Shown here piece by piece: positions 30,098 through 37,764 of a stretch of DNA of 37,764 bases. Origin of the DNA: a virus. The stretch spans positions 1 to 37,764 of IMG/VR virus record IMGVR_UViG_3300032288_004724. One strand, 5' to 3'. Both the position numbers and the translations under genes were made by a program. Each line of letters starts with the position of its first letter. Position 1 is the stretch's first letter. The notes beneath the pieces were generated by a model. The model made no database searches and was not told where the DNA came from. It worked only from the letters and a program-made list of their open reading frames with translations.

Positions 30098-30718
30098 TTA
30101 ACGATTTAAAATATTTTTACCTTTTCCTGAAACACCATACTCAGTGGTATGAGCCTTCATGCTCTTACCATCATCATATGACATATTCATCTTTTGAAGA
30201 CCGTGTGGCTTAGTTACATCAGTCTTTGCTGTACCGTGTGCGTTTGTTGCATTGGTTGCAGCACCTTGAACACGTTGATTTCTTCCTTGAAGAGCTTTTA
30301 CATACTTATCAACTGGAAGCTCTTCCATGGTTTCTACTGCTGGAGATTCACCAAATGAACCACCTTCTTCTTCACCTTCTCCACCTTCTTCGCCTTCGCC
30401 GCCTTCTTCACCTTCTCCACCCTCTTCTTCACCTTCTCCTTCTTCTCCACCTTCATCTTCACCAACTACACCCTTGAGAACTTCCATGAGTTGTCTAGCC
30501 ATATCTTTTGAAATGGTTAGAGTTACAGAATCTCCTTCATCTTCTCCACCCTCATCTCCTCCACCAATACCGAGTTCAGCAGCATCGTCATCCATTTGTG
30601 AATCACCACCTGCGTCTCCACCCATATCAGGAGCACCACCACCAAATGAAGGTTCCATACCAGACTGTTCGTTGATAACTTGATTGAATAACTTATCGAA
30701 TAATGAATTTTTAGCCAT
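30098..30718 (-). CDS. Gly/Glu-rich virion-type protein, possible prohead core or scaffold
   Basis: 206 residues. Starts MAKNSLFDKLFNQVINEQSG, where I-N-E may be a prohead protease site. Residues about 22-55 and 75-120 are Gly/Glu/Asp-rich low complexity with EEGGEGEEGGEGEEGG-type tandem units; acidic, disordered. A hydrophobic-charged helix (TLTISKDMARQLMEVLKGVV, about 67-86) separates the two. The C-terminus is basic and Asn/His-rich (ATNATNAHGTAKTDVTKPHG). TATAAATA lies 5 nt upstream. Acidic low-complexity with a leader-like peptide suits T4-type core/scaffold proteins, but this is inference only. Confidence 0.65.
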   Translation of the reverse strand: MAKNSLFDKLFNQVINEQSGMEPSFGGGAPDMGGDAGGDSQMDDDAAELGIGGGDEGGEDEGDSVTLTISKDMARQLMEVLKGVVGEDEGGEEGEGEEEGGEGEEGGEGEEGGEGEEEGGSFGESPAVETMEELPVDKYVKALQGRNQRVQGAATNATNAHGTAKTDVTKPHGLQKMNMSYDDGKSMKAHTTEYGVSGKGKNILNR

Positions 30719-30723
30719 ACATC

Positions 30724-30731
30724 TATTTATA
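30724..30731 (-). promoter_or_regulatory. Late-type promoter TATAAATA
   Basis: Exact consensus on the minus strand, 5 nt before ATG 30718. Opposes the terminase gene across a 59-nt gap that shows no clear rightward promoter. Confidence 0.65.
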
Positions 30732-30777
30732 TTGTTTATTACATTTTTTCTAGGTCATTGAATAAAAACTTAAAATT

Positions 30778-32490
30778 ATGTTAAGTAATTATATGCCTAG
30801 AGTAGCAAAAAGTATTTATTTAAACAATCCAAATTTGCCATCAATAGATGCAACTTTCGAATACACTCCTCATATGGTGAAAGAATTGAGGAAATGTAAA
30901 ATGAATGTTTTATATTTTGCTGAAAACTATTTTCACATTATTCATTTGGAAAAAGGTAAAGAAAAAATAAAATTACATAATTACCAAAGAAATGCATTAA
31001 GGTTGATGAGAGATAATAGATTTAGTCTTTTATTATTTTCCCGTCAGAGCGGTAAAACTACTTGTTCTACTATATTCTTATTATGGCACGCTATATTCAA
31101 TGATTATCAATCAATAATGATTGTTGCTAACAAAGAAGAAACTGCTAAGGAAATTTTTTCAAGGATGAGGTTAGCATTCGAAGGTTTGCCAAACTGGCTG
31201 AAACCTGGTGTTAAAGAATATGGTAAAGAGTCCATGGAATTATCTAATGGTAGTAAGATTAAAATAACAACTACTACTAGTTCTGCTGGTCGTGGTAGTT
31301 CTTGCAATGTTCTATTCATAGATGAGGCTGACCATATTGAACATAGTTTATTGAATTCTTTTTGGTCTGCTGTTTATCCTATTATTTCTTCTTCAAAGAA
31401 ATCTAAGATTATCATGGCATCAACGCCTAGAGATACTTCTGGTATTTTCTATAGATTATATAAAAAGTCTATAGAAGATAGTGATAGTGTTTGGAAATCA
31501 TTGGTAGTTAAATGGAATGATATTCCTGGTAGAGATGAAGAATGGGTAAAAACTACAAAACTTGGTATGGATGACCCTACTACGTTTTCTCAAGAATTTG
31601 AATGCGAATTCCAACAAATTGGAGAATCAACAATTAATGCAGTTGTAGTTGAAGAATTGAAGAAAAGTATAGAAGCTCCAATGTATGTGTACGATGAAGG
31701 AAATTATCTATTATGGGATACTCCACAAGAAGATAAATTTTATGTAGCAGGAGTTGATATCGCAGAAGGTGTGATGAAAGATGCATCAGTTATTCAAATA
31801 TTAGATATTACTGATGTTAAATCAATTAATCAGGTTGCAATATACAGAAATAATGCAATAACCCCCATGGAATTTACTACTAAATTGAATGAGATATTAG
31901 GACATTGGGGCAAACCATTAGCATTAATTGAAAGAAATAATTGTGGTGCTCAAGTTGTTGATAATCTTAAACGCGAGTTTCATTATGATAATATTGTTTG
32001 TTATGGTGAATCTAAAGTTAACAATATAATAAACAGACGTTTAGGGGTAATTGCACATACAAATACCAAATACGAAGCAATTCAAAATCAAAGATATTGG
32101 ATTAATGTAACAAATTCATTAAAGCTTAGAGATATTAATACATTAAATGAATTAAAAGATTTCGTAAAAGTTAGAAATAATACATGGAGTGCAAAAGCAG
32201 GGAGCAATGATGATAGAGTTATGGCATTATTTTGGGCATTAATGATATTGCATGATGAGATTGTTGAAAAATATTTTGATGTAATATCGAGAGATGAAAA
32301 TAAAAAACCAAATGCAATTCACCCAATTGATTATGGTGTAAAGTTATTCACAAATCCTCATTCTATATATAGAAACGAAAAAGATGGTGCTGGTGGAGAT
32401 GCTTTACCATCAATATTTGGAGGATATGGTGGAATAATGGATAATCCTGATTATATGGATTTGATAAATAGTGGATATAAACCATTATGA
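30778..32490 (+). CDS. 17: Terminase large subunit (gp17-like)
   Basis: 570 residues (T4 gp17: 610). Motor that pumps DNA into the prohead and cuts the concatemer. N-terminal ATPase: Walker A SRQSGKT (about 88-94), Walker B LFIDEADH (about 178-185), coupling motif ASTPRD (about 213-218). C-terminal RNase H-like nuclease: GVDIAEG (about 325-331) with the first Asp, ALIERNNCG (about 381-389) with Glu, and NDDRVMALFWAL (about 477-488) with the last Asp pair. All key residues are present. Its stop overlaps the next gene's start (ATGA). Confidence 0.95.
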   Translation: MLSNYMPRVAKSIYLNNPNLPSIDATFEYTPHMVKELRKCKMNVLYFAENYFHIIHLEKGKEKIKLHNYQRNALRLMRDNRFSLLLFSRQSGKTTCSTIFLLWHAIFNDYQSIMIVANKEETAKEIFSRMRLAFEGLPNWLKPGVKEYGKESMELSNGSKIKITTTTSSAGRGSSCNVLFIDEADHIEHSLLNSFWSAVYPIISSSKKSKIIMASTPRDTSGIFYRLYKKSIEDSDSVWKSLVVKWNDIPGRDEEWVKTTKLGMDDPTTFSQEFECEFQQIGESTINAVVVEELKKSIEAPMYVYDEGNYLLWDTPQEDKFYVAGVDIAEGVMKDASVIQILDITDVKSINQVAIYRNNAITPMEFTTKLNEILGHWGKPLALIERNNCGAQVVDNLKREFHYDNIVCYGESKVNNIINRRLGVIAHTNTKYEAIQNQRYWINVTNSLKLRDINTLNELKDFVKVRNNTWSAKAGSNDDRVMALFWALMILHDEIVEKYFDVISRDENKKPNAIHPIDYGVKLFTNPHSIYRNEKDGAGGDALPSIFGGYGGIMDNPDYMDLINSGYKPL

Positions 32491-33062
32491 GCCATATAAC
32501 TTACTATGACCAAACTCCTTTAAATAAGGCGAGGTCAGATAAATTTTCTTTGAGATTTAATGTTCCATTAGCTTTGATGGATAAAAATAAAAGGTTTCAA
32601 AGAAATAATTCTACATTTGATTTGACTACATTTCAATTTTCGGTTTTTGGTACAATAGTACCTAAGATACAAGTTCCAGCAATAGATGCGAAATATAGTG
32701 GGAGCAATATCTATGTTTCAAGTCATGCAAAACCAAGTTATGAACCTGTTACTGTAAAATTTACAATCGATAATATGTTTAATAATTATTGGGTAATTTT
32801 TTCTTGGTTAGATTTATTAAGAAATCAAGATACAGACATATATTCTGGAACATTAAAACATTCGGATAAAGGATTAGGACAATATTCTACAGATTTTGAA
32901 ATTGTAGGTAAAGATGAATTTAATAAAGATGTAATTAAATGGATTTATAAAACAGCATTTCCAACAGATTTGGGAGAAATTTCATATAATTATAGAACTC
33001 CTAATGAATTAGAAACTGAAATGACTTTTGTTTTTAGAAGTTTAGAAACGATTTTGCTATAA
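32487..33062 (+). CDS. Tail tube-like protein (gp19 superfamily member 1)
   Basis: 191 residues, overlapping gp17's stop by ATGA. The C-terminal half holds the tube-type pattern VIKWIYKTAFPTDLGEIS (about 151-168) followed by ETEMTFVFRSLETILL, the closing beta-strand of the gp19 fold. The N-terminal part includes LSLRFNVPLALMD-like strands and TVKFTIDNMFNNYWVIFSWL. It differs from the two other tube-like proteins further right. It may form a neck, tail-end or tube-initiation ring (as the gp19-like gp54 and gp48 do in T4). The exact role is inferred. Confidence 0.6.
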   Translation: MSHITYYDQTPLNKARSDKFSLRFNVPLALMDKNKRFQRNNSTFDLTTFQFSVFGTIVPKIQVPAIDAKYSGSNIYVSSHAKPSYEPVTVKFTIDNMFNNYWVIFSWLDLLRNQDTDIYSGTLKHSDKGLGQYSTDFEIVGKDEFNKDVIKWIYKTAFPTDLGEISYNYRTPNELETEMTFVFRSLETILL

Positions 33063-33087
33063 CATTTAATTTTTTAATCATTAGAAA

Positions 33088-33095
33088 ACTAAATA
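33088..33095 (+). promoter_or_regulatory. Late-type promoter ACTAAATA of sheath gene
   Basis: Ends 5 nt before ATG 33101. Confidence 0.55.
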
Positions 33096-33100
33096 AGTTT

Positions 33101-35905
33101 ATGGCAAGATCAATTCAATCACCCGGCGTAGAAATTCGAGAAAAAGATTTATCGTTATCTCCAGTTATTCCAGCAGGAACAAACATCTTTATGGCTGGTT
33201 TCGCACCAAAAGGACCAACTGATGAAGTTCTTCAAATTACTTCTGTAGAAGAATTGGAACAAGTTTATGGTACTCCTACCAATTCAGCAGAAAGATATTT
33301 CTATCATAGTGCAAGACAAATCCTAAATGTACCAGCAGGAACACTATTTACTACAAGATTACCATATGGTCAAGGTTCTGGTGAAGGATATGGTTCAAAA
33401 TATGGTGCATTAGTTTATCCTGTTGTTGTAGCTGAAAAGAAATCATACAAAACATACAGATTATATGATGTAAATAAAAGCGTTTTTACAATTCCTACTG
33501 TTTTAGACGCTTTACTTTCAAATGATCCTGCTAATCCTACCGTAAAACTAATAATTTCAGAATTTGACACAGATTTACAAGACATTACAATAGATGATTT
33601 AAATAATTCTTCTACTTTGATTGCTAATGGTATTGTTGGTGGAAATAGAAAAATTTCTGTTGTAGATGGTGATAAACTCAGAGATGCTATTCAAAATTTA
33701 AAAGATAATGTAAAAGATGATGCATATTATGATTCTGATGCTCCAACATCAGGATCAGCATTTGACGAAATGAATGCTTGGTATGATAGCTTAAACGCAT
33801 TATATAATAGAATCAACGATTATTGGTATTCTGATAATATTGAAGTTCATACAAATTTGGATATTAGCGAAGATAATACAACATCAACATATGTATTAGG
33901 TGCTCCAAAATTCTTTGAATTAAGCATTGATCAATATAATGGAGTAATTGAAAGGTCGGCATTTACTTCTACTGGTGGTGATTGGAGCTTATCTGCTAAA
34001 GGCGTTAATGAAATTAATGGACCTGAAGATTTTGGTCATGCTGGATTAATTGTTCTTAATAAGATACAATCAACAATTAATGGAAAATGGGAAGGACATT
34101 ATCTATCATTGATTGATAATACTAATCTTCAACCATCAACTGATTCTGATTCACTTACTGGAATTTATACAAATATTAAAGAATTAAATACTTTAGGTGC
34201 TACAGTTAGTTCAATGACACCTGTAGTTGATGCTAAGTTGGCATTCAAGATTACTGACTCTGCTAATAGAGGTGGAACAAAATCGCTAGCTGAAACTGTT
34301 GAGAGTTTAGCTTTCCAATTCAGTGATATGGTTGATTCAACATTTGATGATATTTTAGGTGTAACTCTTATAAAATTAAGAACCAGTCCATATGCTCCAA
34401 CTTCCGTTCAACTTGATTATATGGTTGAAGAGAATTTTGTTGGTTCATTAGATTTCCACAAGCAAATCAATTCAAAATCAGGTGGTCTTCCAACATCATT
34501 TTTCTTAGATAATCTTTCAGATCCATCTAATAATGTTGTTATAATGACAAACACATATATTAATGGAAAGAACAGAGGCTCATGGCAAGATGCACAAGGA
34601 GTACCAAAAACAAAAGTTCGTTTGATGGGTGGAAATGCAATTAAAGTTTTATCACAAACATTAAATGCATCTCAAGCAAAATATGGGTTTACTTCACATG
34701 AAGTTGAAATGATTCAAACAAAACTAATAAATTCTTCTTCTAGCGTCTCTAGTTCTGCATTAAAATATGCAAATTCTGATAATGTTTATCCAATCGGAGT
34801 ATATTCTTCTTCAAACAATAGTAAGAAACTTATTGGAGAAGTTGGAGCAAAATTAGATCGCGTATTTAGAAAAATTGAAAATGATGAATTGTTTGATGTT
34901 AGCTTATTGATTGAAGCTGGTCTTGGAACAATCTATACTGCATCACAATTAAATGCTCACAATGGAACTAATGTAGATCAAACAAAAACATATTTTGATG
35001 ACGAACAATTGAGTCCTAAATACAAGCAAGAATTGGCGGTATTAAAAACAAGCATGTCAAACATGATTACAGATAACTATAGAACTGTATTTGATAAGTT
35101 TGACCAATTCTGTTCTTCATTAAGAAAAGATTGCATGTTTATTGCAGACCCACTAAGACATATTCTTATTACTGGAGCAAATGCAAAAACCTTAAGTGAT
35201 AGAACAAAGACATTCTCTTCTGATATTTATGAGCCACTTAGAAATCTATTTGCATTAGCTAATAGTAGCTATAGTTGCACATATGCAAACTGGGTGAAAG
35301 TAACCGATCCATTCTCAAGTACAAAAGTATGGGTACCATTCTCAGCATGGGCAGCAGCAGATATGGCAGCAATGGATGTTAATTACCAACCATGGTATGC
35401 TCCAGCAGGATTTACAAGAGGTAAGGTTACTGGCGTTCTAGATGTAGCATTGACTCCAAAGCAAAAAGAAAGAGATTCTCTTTATAAGATTTCAGTCAAC
35501 CCAGTTGCTTACTTCCCAGGTGATGGATTTAATATCTTTGGTCAAAAAACAATGTTAAGACAACCAAGTGCATTTGATAGAATCAATGTACGCAGATTGT
35601 TTATATTCCTACAAAAGGCTACAAAGAAAACTACAAGATATTTTGTGTTCGAACCTAATACAGCATTTACACGTTCAAGAATGGTTAATACATTAAAACC
35701 AATATTTGAAATCGCAAGAAATGATAGTGGTATTAGTGAATATGAAATTGTTTGTGATGAAAGAAACAATACATCAACAACAATTGATCAAAATGAATTG
35801 ATTGTTGATATTTATATCAAACCAGTAAGAACAGCTGAATTCATATTAGTGAACTTCTATGCTACTTCAACATCAACTTCATTTAATGAATTAATTGGAG
35901 CTTAA
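33101..35905 (+). CDS. 18: Contractile tail sheath protein (gp18-like)
   Basis: 934 residues; T4 gp18 has 659, so this is a long version. N-terminus MARSIQSPGVEIREKDLSLS is the sheath signature, followed by NIFMAGFAPKGPTDE and TRLPYGQGSGEG. A large central insert (roughly 130-420, varied and Asp/Ser-rich) is where size is gained. Conserved C-terminal core: DDGLNI-like positions, TRSRMVNTLKPIFEIARND, IVDIYIKPVRTAEFILVNFYATS. Likely exposed on the outside of the sheath. Forms the contractile layer around the gp19 tube. Late-type promoter 5 nt before the ATG; head of the structural run gp18, gp19, gp19-like. Confidence 0.93.
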   Translation: MARSIQSPGVEIREKDLSLSPVIPAGTNIFMAGFAPKGPTDEVLQITSVEELEQVYGTPTNSAERYFYHSARQILNVPAGTLFTTRLPYGQGSGEGYGSKYGALVYPVVVAEKKSYKTYRLYDVNKSVFTIPTVLDALLSNDPANPTVKLIISEFDTDLQDITIDDLNNSSTLIANGIVGGNRKISVVDGDKLRDAIQNLKDNVKDDAYYDSDAPTSGSAFDEMNAWYDSLNALYNRINDYWYSDNIEVHTNLDISEDNTTSTYVLGAPKFFELSIDQYNGVIERSAFTSTGGDWSLSAKGVNEINGPEDFGHAGLIVLNKIQSTINGKWEGHYLSLIDNTNLQPSTDSDSLTGIYTNIKELNTLGATVSSMTPVVDAKLAFKITDSANRGGTKSLAETVESLAFQFSDMVDSTFDDILGVTLIKLRTSPYAPTSVQLDYMVEENFVGSLDFHKQINSKSGGLPTSFFLDNLSDPSNNVVIMTNTYINGKNRGSWQDAQGVPKTKVRLMGGNAIKVLSQTLNASQAKYGFTSHEVEMIQTKLINSSSSVSSSALKYANSDNVYPIGVYSSSNNSKKLIGEVGAKLDRVFRKIENDELFDVSLLIEAGLGTIYTASQLNAHNGTNVDQTKTYFDDEQLSPKYKQELAVLKTSMSNMITDNYRTVFDKFDQFCSSLRKDCMFIADPLRHILITGANAKTLSDRTKTFSSDIYEPLRNLFALANSSYSCTYANWVKVTDPFSSTKVWVPFSAWAAADMAAMDVNYQPWYAPAGFTRGKVTGVLDVALTPKQKERDSLYKISVNPVAYFPGDGFNIFGQKTMLRQPSAFDRINVRRLFIFLQKATKKTTRYFVFEPNTAFTRSRMVNTLKPIFEIARNDSGISEYEIVCDERNNTSTTIDQNELIVDIYIKPVRTAEFILVNFYATSTSTSFNELIGA

Positions 35906-35919
35906 TAACAACAATAAAC

Positions 35920-35927
35920 AATAAATA
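35920..35927 (+). promoter_or_regulatory. Late-type promoter AATAAATA of tube gene
   Basis: Ends exactly 5 nt (ATAAT) before ATG 35933. Confidence 0.55.
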
Positions 35928-35932
35928 ATAAT

Positions 35933-36583
35933 ATGGCTACAACAGATCAATATATTGACAAGTTCTTTCAAAATGCGGTTGCTAATGATTTTTCTAGGGA
36001 TTATCATTTTAGAATAAATTATATTCAAACTGGTGGTCCTGGTGGAATTCTATTGAATTCTAATGATATGGTTTTTGCTAGAACTGGTAAATTACCAGGA
36101 AGAAATATAACAAATCAAACAGTAAAATATGCTGGACAAACATTCAATCTACCAGGAGCCGTTGAGTTTCCTGGTAGTGAAGCTTACGAAATGGAATTTT
36201 ATTGCCAAGAAAATTCTTTGTTGAGAGAAAAGTTATTGCAAGAAAGTATTAGAACATTTAATGCATTTGATGGCAGTGCTGGATATGCATTTGGTGCTGG
36301 AGCTACTCCAAATGCAACAGGTTCTATTGCTGGTCCATCTTCAGTAATGGAAGTGACACAATTAAATAAATTGTTAAGTCCCATAGCTAGGTATACTTTA
36401 GTTGGTGTTTCTATTAGAAGTGTTGGAGAAGTAGCATATGAAATAGCTGAAGGTAGTGGTGCAATTAAAACATTTAGTGTTTCATTCGCATATCATTTCT
36501 TTACTAGTGATCCATCAAATGCTACTGGAAATGTTGGTTTAGAATTAAATCCTTATTCTTCAAACGCGAATTTAAGAAGGTAA
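35933..36583 (+). CDS. 19: Tail tube protein (gp19-like)
   Basis: 216 residues (T4 gp19: 163). Forms the inner tail tube. Visible features: DYHFRINYIQTGG (about 23-35), VFARTGKLPGRNITNQTVKY (about 44-63), GQTFNLPGAVEFPGSEAYEM (about 65-84), EVTQLNKLLSPIARYTLVGV (about 142-161) and the C-terminal IKTFSVSFAYHFFT (about 178-191) strand. Position directly after the sheath gene matches T4. A Gly/Ala/Ser-rich insertion (about 113-138) lengthens it. Followed 12 nt later by a related protein. Confidence 0.88.
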   Translation: MATTDQYIDKFFQNAVANDFSRDYHFRINYIQTGGPGGILLNSNDMVFARTGKLPGRNITNQTVKYAGQTFNLPGAVEFPGSEAYEMEFYCQENSLLREKLLQESIRTFNAFDGSAGYAFGAGATPNATGSIAGPSSVMEVTQLNKLLSPIARYTLVGVSIRSVGEVAYEIAEGSGAIKTFSVSFAYHFFTSDPSNATGNVGLELNPYSSNANLRR

Positions 36584-36595
36584 TTTTAGCATATA

Positions 36596-37288
36596 ATGGC
36601 TACGGCTTTACAAGATTATAGTCCAGCCAGTAGATTTTTAGAGTTGATTGGTAAGTGGGAGTATGATGTTCCACTTACCACTCAATGGTTTGTAACCATA
36701 ACTCCTAAAAATCCTTCATACTTTTTAAGTAAATTAAACGACAAAAATTCATCTGGAATTTTTAAAGATAATGGTATTGTTTTAGGTGGTAAAGAATTAG
36801 ATTTATTATTAAATTCTTCTGTACAAAAAAATATTACTGATCCAGATGCTTCTGGATTATTTTTTGTTCAAAGTATTAAAATGCCTAAAGAATCATTTGC
36901 AATATCTACTGCTGGTATTGAAAATATGGGAGGATATTTAAAAGGAGCAGTTGGTGGTGATAGACTTAGTTTAAGTGAAAGAACTATTAACATTGGATTT
37001 TTGGAAACTAATGTAGATTTTAATGATGGTATTATAAGACCTTGGATTATTACAGCAGGATATGAGGGATTAATAGCTCTTAAAGGTAGTTCAATTAAAG
37101 CTGATATTAGAGTTGCTCAATATACTAAAGCTAAAGGTTCTGAAAAAAAACCAAGAAGAAAGTTGTTTGAATTTTTTGATTGTGTACCATATAGTATGGG
37201 AGAATCTTCATTAGATTATGAGGGAGAAAAAATAATAACTAATAGTGTAGACTGGGTTTTTAATAATTATTCATATAGTATTGTTTAA
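36596..37288 (+). CDS. Tail tube-like protein (gp19/gp54-related)
   Basis: 230 residues. Begins ATALQDYSPASRFLELIG, then EYDVPLTTQWFVTITPKNPS (about 23-42), FFVQSIKMPKESFAISTAGI (about 88-107), RLSLSERTINIGFLETNVDF (about 122-141), and ends FFDCVPYSMGESSLDYEGEK with NSVDWVFNNYSYSI: the tube-fold C-terminal strand as in tail-tube initiators. I infer a tube-terminator or baseplate-tube connector rather than the main tube, because gp19 precedes it. 12 nt after gp19; no late octamer in the short gap. Confidence 0.65.
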   Translation: MATALQDYSPASRFLELIGKWEYDVPLTTQWFVTITPKNPSYFLSKLNDKNSSGIFKDNGIVLGGKELDLLLNSSVQKNITDPDASGLFFVQSIKMPKESFAISTAGIENMGGYLKGAVGGDRLSLSERTINIGFLETNVDFNDGIIRPWIITAGYEGLIALKGSSIKADIRVAQYTKAKGSEKKPRRKLFEFFDCVPYSMGESSLDYEGEKIITNSVDWVFNNYSYSIV

Positions 37289-37310
37289 GATTTAATTCGA
37301 GTTAAATCTT
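37287..37310 (+). terminator. AT-rich hairpin after tube-like gene, overlapping next promoter
   Basis: 9-bp stem AAGATTTAA (37287-37295) with TTAAATCTT (37302-37310), 6-nt loop, then TATT. GTTAAATC at 37301-37308, 6 nt before ATG 37315, is a late-type variant that overlaps the right arm, so this may be a terminator-promoter fusion. Weak stem. Confidence 0.4.
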
Positions 37311-37314
37311 TATT

Positions 37315-37764
37315 ATGAAATATAAAAAAGGTTGCAAATTACCTATATATAAAAAAGAATTATATATTGAAAGAATGCGTAATGATACGTATTTAGAATT
37401 TTTATATTTGACTTCTTTAGAAGATGATGTATCATTGAATAATTTTATTGAAGAATACTTAAAATATAATATAAATGATGATTCAATATATAAAAACTTG
37501 ACAAGTTTAGACAAGTTCGTTATAATGTTATATATAAGAATGATTTCATTAGGAAATGATTTAAAAATTAATGCAGAATTAACATCATTAAATTATAATA
37601 TTAATAGTATAATAGATAATATTAATAATAAATTTAATGAAACAGATTTAATAAAATCTTATAAAACTGATTTAATTACTATTAATATTGGTTTGCCTAA
37701 AAATTTAATTATTAATGATATAGATGATATATATCAATCTATTATAAATTATATAAAAATTGAA
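37315..37764 (+). CDS. Probable baseplate-hub-like protein (3' end beyond window)
   Basis: 150 codons seen from ATG 37315, no stop before the window edge. MKYKKGCKLPIYKKELYIER (1-20), then RNDTYLEFLYLTSLEDDVSL, and LDKFVIMLYIRMISLGND (about 65-82). The pattern L-D-K-F...LYIRMIS matches T4 gp26/gp51-type baseplate hub proteins I recall, and the position after the tube genes agrees. The second part is AT-rich and Asn/Ile-rich. The assignment is tentative; an unrelated tail protein is possible. Confidence 0.55.
   Translation, partial: MKYKKGCKLPIYKKELYIERMRNDTYLEFLYLTSLEDDVSLNNFIEEYLKYNINDDSIYKNLTSLDKFVIMLYIRMISLGNDLKINAELTSLNYNINSIIDNINNKFNETDLIKSYKTDLITINIGLPKNLIINDIDDIYQSIINYIKIE

Noticed and set aside
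30226-30683. Two long open frames opposite the Gly/Glu-rich gene, giving Leu/His-rich and Pro/Ser-rich translations
   Set aside because: They are antisense readings of the low-complexity acidic gene 30098-30718, which has a late promoter, a leader-like start and a terminator.

Overview
The window is a stretch of an AT-rich (roughly 30% G+C by eye) contractile-tailed phage genome of the wider T4-like group. Recognisable T4-type core genes include recombination mediator uvsY, helicase uvsW, late sigma factor gp55, recombination nuclease gp47/gp46, family B DNA polymerase gp43, recombinase uvsX, replicative helicase gp41, single-strand binding protein gp32, sliding clamp gp45, primase gp61, neck protein gp14, large terminase gp17, tail sheath gp18 and tail tube gp19. 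No tRNA, rRNA, CRISPR array or integrase was seen. The two outermost genes run off the window edges.

Layout. 1-3238 (minus strand): small, mostly acidic or basic genes of unknown function, several with N-termini like T4 capsid-targeting peptides, plus a GIY-YIG-like nuclease and one extremely AT-rich gene. 3272-8428 (plus): uvsY, uvsW, gene 55, 47, 46. 8464-10847: a GT-B glycosyltransferase and a two-Ig-domain protein. 10891-17699: DNA polymerase, a small conserved protein, uvsX, an inverted virion-type gene, a GT-A-like glycosyltransferase and gp41. 17867-19216: a full-length DUF1501 protein with a Tat-type signal, flanked by direct repeats of the gp41 3' end. 19319-26155: two overlapping unknown genes, gp32, clamp, primase and small unknowns. 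26132-28715: lectin-like protein, Trp-repeat fibre and Ig-domain protein. 28712-37764: neck, head-type genes, terminase, sheath, three tube-like proteins and a probable baseplate gene.

Expression. I saw no convincing Shine-Dalgarno sequence for these genes. Many transcription-unit first genes carry either a T4-late-like octamer (NNTAAATA, often GATAAATA or TATAAATA) ending typically 5 nt before the start codon, or a sigma70-type promoter with an extended -10 ending 6 nt before it. Both spacings put the predicted +1 at the start codon, so many transcripts may be leaderless. Terminators in several places abut or overlap the next promoter.

Host. It cannot be read directly from the sequence. The DUF1501 protein has the N-terminal layout familiar from Planctomycetota and Verrucomicrobiota proteins. 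This, with the lack of Shine-Dalgarno sites, makes a host or gene donor in that superphylum a reasonable but unproven guess.
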